A stretch of DNA of 64,000 nt from Yoonia vestfoldensis SKA53 (GTDB lineage Bacteria > Pseudomonadota > Alphaproteobacteria > Rhodobacterales > Rhodobacteraceae), in NCBI RefSeq assembly GCF_000152785.1, contig NZ_CH672414.1, forward strand, positions 2,669,350 through 2,733,349, in the 5' to 3' direction. The first letter of the stretch is position 1; every line of letters begins with the position of its first letter. The position numbers and the translations under genes were made by a program. The notes under the pieces were generated by a model that saw only the letters and a program-made list of their open reading frames with translations, had not been told where the DNA came from and did no database searches. Positions 8,675 to 18,238 of the stretch are shown here, piece after piece.

Positions 8675-9163
8675 ATGAAACTGAATGAACTTTCCGACAA
8701 CCCAGGCGCCACCCAGCGTAAAAAACGCATTGGCCGTGGCCCAGGTTCCGGCATGGGTAAGACCGGTGGCCGTGGTATCAAGGGTCAGAAATCCCGCTCG
8801 GGCGTGGCGATCAAGGGCTATGAAGGCGGCCAGATGCCTTTGTACCAGCGTCTGCCAAAGCGCGGCTTTAACAAGCCAAACCGCAAGGCATTCTCGGTTG
8901 TGAACCTTGGCCTGATCCAGAAATTCATCGACGAAGGCAAGATCGACATCAAGGCCGACATCACCGAAGACGCGCTGATCGCCTCCGGTCTGGTCCGTCG
9001 CAAAAAAGACGGTATCCGCGTTCTGGCCAAGGGTGAATTCACATCCAAAGCCACGATCAGCGTCACGGGCGCGTCGCAGGGTGCGGTTGATGCCGTGGCC
9101 AAGGCGGGCGGTTCACTGACCGTCAAACCATCGGCAGTCAAGACATCGGCAGCGGCTGAGTAA
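8675..9163 (+). CDS. rplO: 50S ribosomal protein L15
   Basis: L15 is a late assembly protein at the base of the central protuberance. The 162-aa product begins [20 protein letters not shown], with the glycine-rich segment [20 protein letters not shown] at residues 21-40, and has an alanine-rich tail. AAAAGGAG precedes the start. A 267-nt gap containing a terminator separates it from rpmD, so it may have its own promoter. A hairpin separates it from secY. Confidence 0.97.
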   Translation: MKLNELSDNPGATQRKKRIGRGPGSGMGKTGGRGIKGQKSRSGVAIKGYEGGQMPLYQRLPKRGFNKPNRKAFSVVNLGLIQKFIDEGKIDIKADITEDALIASGLVRRKKDGIRVLAKGEFTSKATISVTGASQGAVDAVAKAGGSLTVKPSAVKTSAAAE

Positions 9164-9213
9164 GACCTTGTGAGCGGCGACACCGTCGCTTAGATGATCT
9201 TGCAAGTTTTCCC

Positions 9214-9251
9214 AAACGCCGCTGATCGGGGAACCGTTCAGCGGCGTTTAT
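9214..9251 (+). terminator. Hairpin / attenuator between rplO and secY
   Basis: The arms AAACGCCGCTGA (9214-9225) and TCAGCGGCGTTT (9238-9249) form a perfect 12-bp stem with a 12-nt loop. The following T run is short. It lies 18 nt before secY and could lower secY expression relative to the ribosomal genes. Confidence 0.6.
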
Positions 9252-9268
9252 CATGAAAAGAGACTCAC

Positions 9269-10630
9269 ATGGCTTCTGCAGCAGAGCAAATGGCAGCCAA
9301 CGTCAGTTGGAGCGCCTTTGGCAAGGCAACTGAACTGCGCCAACGCATCCTTTTTACGATTGGTCTGTTAATGATCTATCGTCTGGGCACCTTTATTCCG
9401 GTTCCCGGGATTGATGGCATTGCCCTGCAGCAATTCATGGAAGATGCACAGGCCGGCATTGGCGGCATCCTGTCGATGTTCACCGGTGGTGCATTGTCGC
9501 GGATGGCGATCTTTACGCTGGGGATCATGCCTTACATCTCGGCGTCGATTGTTATGCAGTTGCTGGGCTCCATGTGGGAACCGCTGAAGAACCTCAAGAA
9601 AGAGGGCGAGGCAGGCCGCCGCAAGCTGAACCAATATACCCGTTACGGCACTGTTGTGCTGGCGACGGCGCAGGCTTACGGCCTTGCCGTCAGTCTCGAA
9701 GCAGGCGGCCTGGCCTCTGACCCGGGGTTCTTTTTCCGCGCGGCTTGCGTGATTACCATCGTCGGCGGGACCATGTTCCTGATGTGGCTGGGTGAACAGA
9801 TCACCGCGCGCGGTATCGGCAACGGTATTTCGCTGATCATCTTCGTCGGGATCATTGCGGAAATTCCTGCCGCGCTTGCGCAATTCCTTAGCCAGGGCCG
9901 GACCGGCGCGATCAGCCCCTTCGTGATCATCGGTATCCTGTTGATGGTGATCGTGGTGCTGACCTTCGTGGTGTTTATGGAACGGTCATTGCGCAAGATC
10001 CATATCCAATATCCCCGCCAGCAGCGTGGTATGAAAATCTATGACGGATCATCCAGCCACCTGCCGATCAAGGTGAACCCTGCGGGCGTCATCCCGGCAA
10101 TCTTTGCATCCGCCTTGCTGTTGCTGCCGACCACGATCAGCACCTTCAGCGGTGGGACCAGCGGGCCTGTCATGTCCACCATTCTGGCGCTGTTTGGTCC
10201 GGGTCAACCGCTGTACCTGATCTTTTTCGGCGGCATGATCGTGTTCTTCACCTATTTCTACACCCGCGAAGTTGCCTTCAAGACCGAGGATGTGGCCGAG
10301 AACCTCAAGAACCAGAACGGTTTTGTGCCTGGCATCCGCCCCGGCAAACGGACCGAGGAATATCTGGATTACGTGGTCACGCGCATTCTGGTGCTGGGGT
10401 CGGGGTATCTGGCGCTGGTCGCCTTGCTGCCCGAAATCATCCGCGCTGAATTGTCGATCCCGTTCTATTTCGGCGGCACATCCGTGCTGATCATCGTGTC
10501 GGTTGGCATGGATACGATCCAGCAGGTGCAGTCACATCTTGTTGCCCATCAATACGAGGGGCTTATCGAAAAATCGCAGCTGCGCGGCAAACGCAGCACG
10601 ACCAAGAAAAAAGGCCCGTCGCGCCGATGA
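9269..10630 (+). CDS. secY: Protein translocase subunit SecY
   Basis: SecY is the channel of the Sec machinery in the inner membrane. The 453-aa product has ten predicted hydrophobic segments. The first follows [20 protein letters not shown], the conserved [15 protein letters not shown] is at about residues 87-101, and the cytoplasmic loop [16 protein letters not shown] is at about residue 236. The C-terminal tail is basic. Its stop overlaps the adk start (ATGA). Confidence 0.98.
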   Translation: MASAAEQMAANVSWSAFGKATELRQRILFTIGLLMIYRLGTFIPVPGIDGIALQQFMEDAQAGIGGILSMFTGGALSRMAIFTLGIMPYISASIVMQLLGSMWEPLKNLKKEGEAGRRKLNQYTRYGTVVLATAQAYGLAVSLEAGGLASDPGFFFRAACVITIVGGTMFLMWLGEQITARGIGNGISLIIFVGIIAEIPAALAQFLSQGRTGAISPFVIIGILLMVIVVLTFVVFMERSLRKIHIQYPRQQRGMKIYDGSSSHLPIKVNPAGVIPAIFASALLLLPTTISTFSGGTSGPVMSTILALFGPGQPLYLIFFGGMIVFFTYFYTREVAFKTEDVAENLKNQNGFVPGIRPGKRTEEYLDYVVTRILVLGSGYLALVALLPEIIRAELSIPFYFGGTSVLIIVSVGMDTIQQVQSHLVAHQYEGLIEKSQLRGKRSTTKKKGPSRR

Positions 10631-11205
10631 ACATCATTCTGCTTGGACCACCGGGCGCTGGCAAAGGCACACAGGCCCGTAAGCTGGTAGACGATCGTAA
10701 CATGATCCAGCTCAGCACCGGAGATATGCTGCGCGCGGCGCGGACCAGCGGCACCGCGATGGGTAAAACCGTCGCCGCCGTTATGGACCGGGGCGAATTG
10801 GTCACCGATGAAATCGTGATCGGTCTGATCCGCGAACAGCTTGAAACTGGCGGCGATCACGGCGGTTTCATCTTTGACGGCTTTCCGCGCACTTTGGCGC
10901 AGGCGGATGCCCTTGGCGATTTGCTGGCGGAAATGGGTCAGAGCCTTGATCACGTGATCGAATTGCAGGTCAATGATGACGTGCTGGTCGAACGTGTGCT
11001 GGGACGCGCTGCCGAAACGGTTGCATCCGGTGGCCAAGCCCGCGCTGATGATAACGCCGACAGTCTGCGCACGCGTCTGTTGGCCTATTACAAACAGACC
11101 AGCCCGCTGATCGGCTATTACCATGCCAAGGGCGATCTGACATCGCTTGACGGGCTGGCAAGCGTGGACGTGGTTGCCGACAGCATCGCAGCGGTCCTTG
11201 GCTGA
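10627..11205 (+). CDS. adk: Adenylate kinase (short-lid type)
   Basis: The enzyme converts ATP and AMP to two ADP. The 192-aa product has the P-loop [10 protein letters not shown] at residues 7-16, the AMP-site [10 protein letters not shown] near residue 80, and a C-terminal [11 protein letters not shown]. The lid is the short form: about 25 residues shorter than the E. coli type and without zinc cysteines. It overlaps secY by four bases, a common arrangement in bacteria. A 200-nt gap with a promoter-like sequence follows. Confidence 0.96.
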   Translation: MNIILLGPPGAGKGTQARKLVDDRNMIQLSTGDMLRAARTSGTAMGKTVAAVMDRGELVTDEIVIGLIREQLETGGDHGGFIFDGFPRTLAQADALGDLLAEMGQSLDHVIELQVNDDVLVERVLGRAAETVASGGQARADDNADSLRTRLLAYYKQTSPLIGYYHAKGDLTSLDGLASVDVVADSIAAVLG

Positions 11206-11219
11206 ACGCTTGCGGTCTA

Positions 11220-11248
11220 TTGACGCTGCGGGCGTTGGCCCCTAAACA
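11220..11248 (+). promoter_or_regulatory. Candidate promoter for rpsM-rpsK-rpoA-rplQ
   Basis: TTGACG (11220-11225) and TAAACA (11243-11248) are separated by exactly 17 nt, 158 nt upstream of the rpsM GTG. The -35 matches consensus at five of six bases. The position after adk fits the alpha operon promoter known in other bacteria. Confidence 0.5.
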
Positions 11249-11405
11249 GCGCCATCCCGCAAGGGAATCAATGCGCAGGTGCGGGGTCGCACCCTTCATC
11301 CTGCGGTTTACCTGATATGACGCAGCCCGGTGCCTTATGCTCCGGGCTTACGTTGTGAAAAAAGGGTCTGGCATCACGGACCCGCAACGAAAAGGAATAC
11401 CAAAC

Positions 11406-11774
11406 GTGGCACGTATTGCCGGCGTCAACATCCCGACTGCAAAGCGGGTTCCAATCGCCTTGACATATATCACTGGTATTGGCCCCGCCATTGCCGAACA
11501 GATCTGCGAAGCAACCAACATCGACCGCGCCCGCCGCGTGAACGATCTGTCGGATGCAGAGATTCTGACGATCCGTGAATTCATTGACGCAAACCTCACC
11601 GTCGAAGGTGACCTGCGCCGTGAGACACAGATGAACATTAAGCGTTTGATGGACCTTGGCTGCTACCGTGGCCTGCGTCACCGTCGCAACCTGCCGGTGC
11701 GTGGTCAGCGGACCCACACCAACGCGCGCACTCGCAAAGGCCCTGCAAAGGCCATTGCTGGCAAGAAGAAATAA
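11406..11774 (+). CDS. rpsM: 30S ribosomal protein S13
   Basis: S13 contacts the P-site tRNA and bridges to the large subunit. The start is the GTG at 11406, giving 122 aa beginning with the universal (M)ARIAGVNIP; an AAAAGGAA site lies upstream. A longer in-frame reading from 11337 adds 23 unrelated residues and is rejected. The C terminus has the conserved [20 protein letters not shown]. rpsK follows after 13 nt. Confidence 0.97.
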   Translation: MARIAGVNIPTAKRVPIALTYITGIGPAIAEQICEATNIDRARRVNDLSDAEILTIREFIDANLTVEGDLRRETQMNIKRLMDLGCYRGLRHRRNLPVRGQRTHTNARTRKGPAKAIAGKKK

Positions 11775-11787
11775 GGGGACCTGACAG

Positions 11788-12177
11788 ATGGCACGCGATA
11801 CCAAACGCACCAAAAAGAAGGTTTCCAAGAACATCGCCGCCGGCGTTGCTCATGTGAATTCTTCGTTCAACAACACCAAGATCCTGATTTCTGACGTGCA
11901 GGGCAATGCGATCGCATGGTCGTCCGCTGGCACGATGGGTTTCAAAGGATCGCGGAAATCGACGCCTTATGCAGCCCAGATGGCTGCTGAAGATGCGGGC
12001 AAGAAAGCACAAGACCACGGCGTCAAGACGCTGGAAGTCGAAGTGCAGGGGCCCGGTTCCGGCCGTGAATCCGCATTGCGCGCGCTGGCTGCTGCCGGTT
12101 TCAACATCACCTCGATCCGTGATGTGACCCCGATGGCGCACAACGGCTGCCGCCCGCCAAAGCGCCGCCGCGTCTAA
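11788..12177 (+). CDS. rpsK: 30S ribosomal protein S11
   Basis: S11 forms part of the mRNA exit platform. The 129-aa product has a basic N terminus and the conserved [14 protein letters not shown] near residues 24-37, and ends [17 protein letters not shown]. An AAGGGG site precedes the start. A GC-rich hairpin follows before rpoA. Confidence 0.98.
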   Translation: MARDTKRTKKKVSKNIAAGVAHVNSSFNNTKILISDVQGNAIAWSSAGTMGFKGSRKSTPYAAQMAAEDAGKKAQDHGVKTLEVEVQGPGSGRESALRALAAAGFNITSIRDVTPMAHNGCRPPKRRRV

Positions 12178-12191
12178 ACCACTCCGAACGC

Positions 12192-12225
12192 ATTGGGGTC
12201 GTGCATCTTTTTGCACGGCCCCAAT
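12192..12225 (+). terminator. Strong hairpin between rpsK and rpoA
   Basis: The arms ATTGGGGTCGTGCA (12192-12205) and TGCACGGCCCCAAT (12212-12225) form a 14-bp stem with one G-U pair around a T-rich loop. No T run follows the 3' arm, so it may be a processing or stabilising hairpin more than a terminator. Confidence 0.5.
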
Positions 12226-12291
12226 CCGTCATTTTGAAACCTCGGGCGTTTGCCTTTTTGGACATGAAGGCAAACAAGGATGGAGGGACAT

Positions 12292-13308
12292 ATGATCCAC
12301 AAAAACTGGGCTGAATTGATCAAGCCGATGCAGTTGGACGTCAAGCCGGGCAATGACCCGATGCGTCAAGCGACGATGGTCGCCGAACCGCTGGAACGCG
12401 GCTTTGGTCTGACCTTGGGCAACGCGCTGCGCCGCATCCTGATGTCGTCGCTGCAAGGTGCTGCCATCACGGCCGTGCAGATCGACAACGTGCTGCATGA
12501 ATTTTCGTCCGTGCCGGGCGTGCGTGAAGACGTCACCGACATCGTGCTGAACCTCAAGGGCGTCGCCATCCGTATGGAAGTCGAAGGACCCAAGCGTCTG
12601 TCCGTACAGGCCAAAGGCCCAGGCGTTGTGACGGCCGCTGATATTTCGGAAACTGCGGGTATCGAGATCCTGAACAAGGACCATGTGATCTGCCACCTTG
12701 ATGATGGTGCCGATCTTTACATGGAACTGACGGTCAACACCGGCAAAGGCTATGTTGCCGCTGACAAGAACAAGCCTGAAGATGCCCCCATCGGCATGAT
12801 CGTCATCGATGCGATTTTTTCGCCGGTGAAAAAGGTGTCTTATGATGTCCAGCCGACCCGCGAAGGTCAGGTGCTGGATTATGACAAGCTGACGATGAAG
12901 GTGGAAACCGACGGGTCGCTGTCGCCTGACGATGCTGTGGCCTATGCAGCGCGTATCCTGCAGGACCAGCTGTCGATCTTCGTCAACTTTGACGAGCCTG
13001 AATCGGCCTCTGCCGGTTCCGATGATGACGGGCTGGAATTCAACCCGCTGTTGCTCAAAAAGGTGGACGAGCTGGAACTGTCCGTGCGTTCGGCAAACTG
13101 CCTCAAGAACGACAACATCGTTTATATCGGCGATCTGATCCAGAAAACCGAAGCAGAAATGCTGCGTACCCCCAACTTTGGCCGCAAATCCTTGAACGAA
13201 ATCAAGGAAGTGTTGTCGGGTATGGGTCTGCACCTTGGCATGGATGTCGAGGATTGGCCGCCGGACAATATCGAAGATCTGGCCAAGAAATTCGAGGATC
13301 AGTTTTAA
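12292..13308 (+). CDS. rpoA: DNA-directed RNA polymerase subunit alpha
   Basis: The alpha subunit nucleates RNA polymerase assembly (N-terminal domain, residues 1-230) and binds UP elements and activators (C-terminal domain, about 255-338). The 338-aa start [12 protein letters not shown] at 12292 is preceded by GGAGG; an ATG 12 nt upstream would engulf that site. The N-terminal signature [17 protein letters not shown] and the C-terminal helix-hairpin region [17 protein letters not shown] are both present. Confidence 0.98.
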   Translation: MIHKNWAELIKPMQLDVKPGNDPMRQATMVAEPLERGFGLTLGNALRRILMSSLQGAAITAVQIDNVLHEFSSVPGVREDVTDIVLNLKGVAIRMEVEGPKRLSVQAKGPGVVTAADISETAGIEILNKDHVICHLDDGADLYMELTVNTGKGYVAADKNKPEDAPIGMIVIDAIFSPVKKVSYDVQPTREGQVLDYDKLTMKVETDGSLSPDDAVAYAARILQDQLSIFVNFDEPESASAGSDDDGLEFNPLLLKKVDELELSVRSANCLKNDNIVYIGDLIQKTEAEMLRTPNFGRKSLNEIKEVLSGMGLHLGMDVEDWPPDNIEDLAKKFEDQF

Positions 13309-13317
13309 CTGATCTGC

Positions 13318-13338
13318 GTCCCGGACCTGATCCGGGAC
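13318..13338. repeat. REP-like palindrome after rpoA
   Basis: The arms GTCCCGGA (13318-13325) and TCCGGGAC (13331-13338) pair perfectly around a 5-nt loop. The arms match the palindrome at 175-194. Confidence 0.6.
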
Positions 13339-13357
13339 CTCGCACAAAACCGATGAG

Positions 13358-13378
13358 GCCCCGGATCATGTCCGGGGC
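13358..13378. repeat. Second REP-like palindrome after rpoA
   Basis: The arms GCCCCGGA (13358-13365) and TCCGGGGC (13371-13378) pair perfectly around a 5-nt loop. With the palindrome 20 nt upstream it forms a REP-pair arrangement between rpoA and rplQ. Confidence 0.6.
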
Positions 13379-13492
13379 GCGTCACCCCGAAATGCCCACC
13401 CGAGTGGGGAAGACCCGGGCAATTCCGCCCCAATAATACGGCTGGCACGCATCAGACCGTTGGACAAAGTATAAATCTGAAGGAGACACCAA

Positions 13493-13912
13493 ATGCGTCA
13501 CGCAAGCGGCTACCGCAAGCTGAACCGGACCCACGAACACCGCAAGGCGATGTTCGCCAACATGGCAGGGGCCCTGATCGAACACGAACAGATCAAGACG
13601 ACACTGCCCAAGGCCAAAGAACTGCGCCGTATCGTCGAAAAGCTGGTCACCCTTGGCAAGCGCGGCGATCTGCATGCCCGCCGTCAGGCCGATGCCCAGC
13701 TCAAGCAGGATATCCACACAGCCAAGCTGTTTGAAATCATCGGGCCACGTTATGCCGAACGTCACGGTGGCTATGTGCGCATCATGAAAGCCGGTTTCCG
13801 CTATGGCGACATGGCCCCGATGGCGATCATCGAATTCGTCGACCGCGACGTGAATGCCAAAGGTGCTGCCGACAAGGCCCGTCTGGCCGAGTTCGAGGCG
13901 ATGGAGGATTAA
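13493..13912 (+). CDS. rplQ: 50S ribosomal protein L17
   Basis: L17 lies near the tunnel exit and is the last gene of the alpha operon. The 139-aa product begins [20 protein letters not shown] and has the conserved [19 protein letters not shown] near residues 39-57. AAGGAG precedes the start. A terminator follows, ending the ribosomal region. Confidence 0.98.
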   Translation: MRHASGYRKLNRTHEHRKAMFANMAGALIEHEQIKTTLPKAKELRRIVEKLVTLGKRGDLHARRQADAQLKQDIHTAKLFEIIGPRYAERHGGYVRIMKAGFRYGDMAPMAIIEFVDRDVNAKGAADKARLAEFEAMED

Positions 13913-13939
13913 TTTCCCCGCCACGATCTGATTTTTTGC

Positions 13940-13975
13940 AAAGCCCTGCCAGACTGGTGGGGCTTTCGCTTTTTC
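13940..13975 (+). terminator. Rho-independent terminator after rplQ
   Basis: The arms AAAGCCC-GCCAG and CTGG-GGGCTTT (13940-13966) pair with small bulges and are followed by CGCTTTTT. It marks the end of the ribosomal superoperon. Confidence 0.8.
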
Positions 13976-13997
13976 ATGGAAAGCCTATCATCCGCCC

Positions 13998-15308
13998 ATG
14001 CCCGACCTGTTCGACAGCGCCCCGAACACCGCCCCCGCAGGCCCCCGCCCGCTGGCGGATCGGCTGCGCCCAAAGCGGCTGGCAGAGGTGATCGGCCAGC
14101 AACAGGTACTTGGTACCGATGCGCCCTTGGGGACCATGCTGGCGTCGGGGTCTTTATCGTCGCTGGTGTTCTGGGGGCCGCCCGGTGTGGGCAAGACCAC
14201 GATCGCGCGGTTGCTGGCGGATGAAACCGACCTGCATTTCGTCCAGATCAGCGCTATTTTCACCGGCGTGCCGGAACTGCGCAAAGTGTTCGAGGCCGCA
14301 AAGATGCGCCGCCAGAACGGCAAAGGTACCTTGCTGTTCGTCGATGAAATCCACCGGTTCAACAAGGCGCAGCAGGACGGTTTCCTGCCCTATATGGAAG
14401 ACGGCACGATCCTGCTGGTCGGCGCCACGACCGAAAACCCCAGTTTCGAGCTGAACGCCGCATTGCTGAGCCGCGCGCAGGTGTTCATCCTGACCCGCCT
14501 GACGCTGGCCGATCTGGAATTGCTGGCACAACGTGCCGAACAGGAAATGGGGCGCGCGCTACCGCTGGATGGCCCTGCGCGCGAGGCGCTATTGGACATG
14601 GCCGATGGCGATGGTCGCGCGCTACTGAACCTGATCGAACAGGTCGCGGCGTGGAAGACAGAGACGAAACTGACCCGTGACGACCTGACCAAGCGGTTGA
14701 TGAAACGCGCGGTGAAATATGACAAATCCGGCGATGAACATTACAACCTGATTTCCGCATTGCACAAATCGGTGCGCGGGTCGGACCCTGATGCAGCACT
14801 TTACTGGTTTGCGCGGATGCTGGCGGGGGGGGAAGACCCGCGTTACCTTGCCCGCCGCATCACGCGCATGGCGGTCGAGGATATCGGCCTTGCTGATCCG
14901 CAGGCGCAGGCGGTGTGTCTGCAAAGCTGGGAAACCTATGAACGGCTGGGATCGCCAGAGGGTGAATTGGCGCTGGCGCAGGCGGTGACCTATCTCGCGC
15001 TCGCGCCGAAATCGAATGCTGCCTATGTTGCCTACAAGGCGGCACTGGCGGCGGCAAAACAGACAGGGTCCGAACCGCCGCCTGCCCATATCATGAACGC
15101 ACCGACCAAGTTGATGAAAGAACAGGGGTTCGGCGCAGGCTATGCCTATGACCACGATGCCGAGGACGGGTTCAGCGGGCAGAACTATTTCCCCGAGACG
15201 ATGAAGCGCGGCATCTACTACCTGCCCGTGGATCGCGGGTTTGAACGCGAGCTGAAGAAACGCGTCGATTTCTTTGCCGGATTGCGCGCCAAGCGGGGCA
15301 AGAATTGA
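13998..15308 (+). CDS. rarA: Replication-associated recombination protein A (RarA/MgsA)
   Basis: RarA is an AAA+ ATPase related to clamp loaders that acts at stalled replication forks. The 436-aa length is typical. The product has Walker A GPPGVGKTTIARLLA (about 57-71), Walker B LLFVDEIHRFNK (about 113-124), sensor GATTENPSFELN, and the C-terminal tetramerisation domain with YDKSGDEHYNLISALHKS. It starts 22 nt after the rplQ terminator, so it has its own promoter or uses readthrough. crcB follows 31 nt later. Confidence 0.95.
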   Translation: MPDLFDSAPNTAPAGPRPLADRLRPKRLAEVIGQQQVLGTDAPLGTMLASGSLSSLVFWGPPGVGKTTIARLLADETDLHFVQISAIFTGVPELRKVFEAAKMRRQNGKGTLLFVDEIHRFNKAQQDGFLPYMEDGTILLVGATTENPSFELNAALLSRAQVFILTRLTLADLELLAQRAEQEMGRALPLDGPAREALLDMADGDGRALLNLIEQVAAWKTETKLTRDDLTKRLMKRAVKYDKSGDEHYNLISALHKSVRGSDPDAALYWFARMLAGGEDPRYLARRITRMAVEDIGLADPQAQAVCLQSWETYERLGSPEGELALAQAVTYLALAPKSNAAYVAYKAALAAAKQTGSEPPPAHIMNAPTKLMKEQGFGAGYAYDHDAEDGFSGQNYFPETMKRGIYYLPVDRGFERELKKRVDFFAGLRAKRGKN

Positions 15309-15339
15309 CATCTGCGCGCCGACAGGCCAAGGCAGGCCG

Positions 15340-15699
15340 ATGATGATACCTGTGATCTCTGTGGCTCTTGGTGGGGCAATTGGCGCTGTGCTGCGCTTCC
15401 TTGTGGGGATGGCGGTGCCATTTCCCATGGGTACGCTGGTCATCAACGTGCTGGGGTCATTTCTGATCGGGCTGGTCTGGATATTGTTGGCCGCGCGCGG
15501 ATTGCAGAACTGGATACCCTTTGTGATGATGGGCCTTCTGGGCGGCTTCACCACCTTTTCGACATTCTCGCTCGACACGTTGCGCCTGATTGAAGCGGGC
15601 CGCATCATGGCAGCGAGCAGCTATGTGCTGGCGTCGGTATTTGTATCAATTGCGGCCTGCGGATTGGGCCTGTGGCTTGCCAAAGGAATGACGACATGA
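15340..15699 (+). CDS. crcB: Fluoride channel CrcB (Fluc)
   Basis: CrcB/Fluc proteins are small dual-topology fluoride channels that export toxic fluoride. The product is 119 aa from ATG 15340 (118 from the adjacent ATG at 15343) with four hydrophobic segments. The family motif GGFTTFSTFSLDT, with the pore phenylalanines, is near residues 68-80. The upstream in-frame extension from 15274 overlaps rarA and is not used. I see no fluoride riboswitch. The stop overlaps the next start (ATGA). Confidence 0.93.
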   Translation: MMIPVISVALGGAIGAVLRFLVGMAVPFPMGTLVINVLGSFLIGLVWILLAARGLQNWIPFVMMGLLGGFTTFSTFSLDTLRLIEAGRIMAASSYVLASVFVSIAACGLGLWLAKGMTT

Positions 15700-16751
15700 G
15701 CGGTGTACACACCAGAACCATCGGCCCCGACGACGGCGATCAGCGGCTGGACCGCTATCTGCGCCGCCTGTTCCCGCATCTGACCCAAGGGCGCATCGAA
15801 AAGCTGTGCCGCAAGGGCGAATTGCGCGTCGATGGCGGACGGGTGAAAACCAGCACGCGGCTCGAAGTTGGCCAGAAAGTCCGCATCCCGCCCTTGCCGA
15901 CCGAGCAAGAGGCGGCAGCCGCCGCCACCCTTGCCCGCCACGGTGTGACCAAGGCGGATGCAAAGCTGATCCAGTCCTGCGTGATCTACCGCGACGATCA
16001 TATCATCGCGATCAACAAACCGCATGGTTTGGCCACCCAAGGCGGCACCAACACCACCCGCCACGTCGATGGCATGGCCGAGGCGCTGATGTTCGGCTAT
16101 GACGAAAAACCGCGTCTGGTGCATCGGTTGGACCGCGACACATCGGGCGTGCTGCTGCTGGCGCGCACGCGGATGATGGCCAAGCAATTGACAGAGAACC
16201 TCAAGCACCGCGAGACGCGCAAGATTTACTGGGCCGCTGTCGCCGGTGTGCCGCATCCGCGCGCAGGCACGATCAAATACGGGCTGGTCAAGGCCCCCGG
16301 CCACGGTAAGGGCGGCGAGAATGAAAAGATGCGCTGTGTGCATCCAAACGAGATTGCCAGCACCGAAGGCGCGAAACGCGCAACATCCGATTATGCCGTG
16401 ATGGATACGCTGGCCAGCCGTGCCGCCTGGTGCGCGCTGGTGCCGATCACGGGGCGTACCCATCAATTGCGCGCCCATATGGCCGAAATCGGGCATCCGA
16501 TCATTGGCGATGGCAAGTATGGCGGGTCGGGGCAGGAAAACCTTGGCGATGGCTGGGGTGCCAGCATGGGCAGCGAGATCGGGCGCAAGATGCATCTGCA
16601 TGCCCGCAGCCTGACCATCGAACACCCCGCCACCGGCAAGACGCTGCATCTGACCGCCGATCTGCCAGAGCATATGCAGAACACGTGGGATTTCGTGGGC
16701 TGGATCGTCGGCCATGCCCCCGTTGATCCGTTCAACATGCCCGATGCGTGA
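15696..16751 (+). CDS. rluC: Ribosomal large subunit pseudouridine synthase (RluC/RluD family)
   Basis: These enzymes isomerise specific uridines of 23S rRNA. The 351-aa product has an N-terminal S4 domain (KLCRKGELRVDGGRVK, near residue 36) and the catalytic domain with LVHRLDRDTSGVLLLAR near residue 143, whose aspartate is catalytic. The start at 15696 overlaps the crcB stop by four bases. The gene overlaps the HAD gene by 8 bp. RluC specificity (positions 955/2504/2580) is the likeliest but is not proven by sequence alone. Confidence 0.88.
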   Translation: MSGVHTRTIGPDDGDQRLDRYLRRLFPHLTQGRIEKLCRKGELRVDGGRVKTSTRLEVGQKVRIPPLPTEQEAAAAATLARHGVTKADAKLIQSCVIYRDDHIIAINKPHGLATQGGTNTTRHVDGMAEALMFGYDEKPRLVHRLDRDTSGVLLLARTRMMAKQLTENLKHRETRKIYWAAVAGVPHPRAGTIKYGLVKAPGHGKGGENEKMRCVHPNEIASTEGAKRATSDYAVMDTLASRAAWCALVPITGRTHQLRAHMAEIGHPIIGDGKYGGSGQENLGDGWGASMGSEIGRKMHLHARSLTIEHPATGKTLHLTADLPEHMQNTWDFVGWIVGHAPVDPFNMPDA

Positions 16752-17421
16752 CCTGCGCCTTGTGATCTTTGACGTGGACGGCACGCTGGTTGACAGCCAG
16801 GCCGAGATCGTCGCCGCCATGACCGCCGCCTTTGCCGCCGAAGGGCTGGTTTTGCCCGACCGCAAGCGGCTGTTGTCGATTGTCGGCCTGTCGCTGGACG
16901 TGGCGATGCTGCGGCTTTGCCCTGATCTGCCGCCTGACAGGCACGCCCGTTTGGTTCAGGGGTATAAGGATGCATACATGCACCTTCGCGGTGCTGATGG
17001 CAAAGGCGAGCTGAGCCCGCTTTACCCCGGTGCGCGGGCGGCTCTGGACACATTGGCGGGGCAGGACCACACGCTGCTGGCCGTGGCCACCGGCAAATCG
17101 CGGCGGGGCCTCGACAAGATTTTGGAACGCCACGGGTTGCGCGGCATGTTCCACAGCGAACAGGTGGCCGATGATCACCCGTCCAAGCCGAACCCGTCGA
17201 TGATTCTGACCGCGCTGAACGAGACTGGCACCGATGCCCGCGCCGCCGTAATGATTGGCGATACCACCTTTGACATGGATATGGGGCGTGCTGCGGGCGT
17301 GCACACCATCGGTGTGTCCTGGGGCTATCACGATGCCGACAGCCTGCGACCCGATCTGCTGATCGACGATTTTGCCAACCTTCTGCCTGCCATCGACCAA
17401 CTGACCGGATCACACCCATGA
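16744..17421 (+). CDS. HAD-superfamily phosphatase (Gph-like)
   Basis: The 225-aa product is a HAD subfamily IA hydrolase. Motif I is FDVDGTLVDSQ (about 8-18), motif II VATGKS, motif III lysine near DHPSKPNPSM, and motif IV MIGDTTFDMDMG. The cap is alpha-helical, as in phosphoglycolate phosphatase. The substrate cannot be fixed from sequence. It overlaps rluC by 8 bp and ATP12 by 4 bp, so the four-gene chain is translationally coupled. Confidence 0.88.
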   Translation: MRDLRLVIFDVDGTLVDSQAEIVAAMTAAFAAEGLVLPDRKRLLSIVGLSLDVAMLRLCPDLPPDRHARLVQGYKDAYMHLRGADGKGELSPLYPGARAALDTLAGQDHTLLAVATGKSRRGLDKILERHGLRGMFHSEQVADDHPSKPNPSMILTALNETGTDARAAVMIGDTTFDMDMGRAAGVHTIGVSWGYHDADSLRPDLLIDDFANLLPAIDQLTGSHP

Positions 17422-18143
17422 GCGACTGGAAACCGAAACGATTCTGGAAAGCCGCCACGCCCCAGGCCTGCGACGGCGGCTTTACCGTGACTTTGGACGG
17501 CCGTCCGGTGAAAACACCGGCCAAGGCCGCATTGATCGTGCCGACCCTGCCCTTGGCCGAAGCTGTGGCGCAGGAATGGGATGCGCAGACCGGTCTTGTC
17601 GATCCGCGCACCATGCCGGTGACCCGCAGCGCCAATGCAGCGATCGATAAGGTCCGCACACAGCGGGCCGAGGTGATCGGCCTGTTGTCGGAATACGGCG
17701 GCAGCGATCTTTTGTGTTACCGCGCGCCCGCGCCGGACGGGTTGGTCATGCGCCAGCGGCAGGTTTGGGATCCGCTACTGGACTGGGCGGCGCGCGATCT
17801 TGGCGTGACGCTGACCATTGGCGAAGGCGTCGTGCCAGTGCCGCAACCCGCTGAAAGCCTTGATATTTTGCAGCGCGAACTGGACTATGTCGATGATTTC
17901 GGGCTTGCTGCGGCGCATGACCTGATCAGCCTGTCAGGGTCGCTGATTCTGGCTTTTGCCGTGATGCGCCGCCATCTGGACGCCGCCCGCGCCTGGGACG
18001 TGTCGCGCGTTGATGAGGACTGGCAGACCAGCCAATGGGGCGTTGATGAGGATGCCGCTGCGGCCGCTGCGGTCAAGCGCGCGGCCTTTTTGCATGCCGA
18101 AAGATTCTACCATCTGTCGCGCCCTGAACAGAGGTGGCACTGA
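17418..18143 (+). CDS. ATP12-family F1-ATPase assembly chaperone
   Basis: ATP12 binds the F1 alpha subunit during ATP synthase assembly in mitochondria, and alphaproteobacteria carry homologues. The 241-aa product has the family core KRFWKAATPQACDGGFTVTL near the N terminus, LDGRPVKTPAK, and the EWDAQ segment near residue 53. No ATP synthase genes lie in the window. It begins in an ATGA overlap with the HAD gene and ends the chain. Confidence 0.9.
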   Translation: MSDWKPKRFWKAATPQACDGGFTVTLDGRPVKTPAKAALIVPTLPLAEAVAQEWDAQTGLVDPRTMPVTRSANAAIDKVRTQRAEVIGLLSEYGGSDLLCYRAPAPDGLVMRQRQVWDPLLDWAARDLGVTLTIGEGVVPVPQPAESLDILQRELDYVDDFGLAAAHDLISLSGSLILAFAVMRRHLDAARAWDVSRVDEDWQTSQWGVDEDAAAAAAVKRAAFLHAERFYHLSRPEQRWH

Positions 18144-18210
18144 TCTGTGCATTTGTCCTGTGAATTGCCTGTTTTGAGGGCATTTGCGTCGCTCATGATG
18201 CGAGTTTCGC

Positions 18211-18238
18211 TTGACCGAGTGGTGTTTCATCGGACAAT
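18211..18238 (+). promoter_or_regulatory. Candidate promoter upstream of aapJ
   Basis: TTGACC (18211-18216) is followed after 16 nt by GACAAT (18233-18238), 109 nt before aapJ. It is the best sigma-70-like pair in the 204-nt gap; the rest of the gap shows no gene. Confidence 0.35.

Noticed and set aside
15309..15339. Fluoride riboswitch before crcB
   Set aside because: Only 31 nt separate rarA and crcB, too short for the crcB-motif aptamer, and its conserved bases are absent.
15621..16865. 414-aa - strand ORF antisense to the pseudouridine synthase
   Set aside because: The + strand frame has the S4 domain and catalytic RLDRDTSG motif; the antisense frame is a GC-driven shadow.
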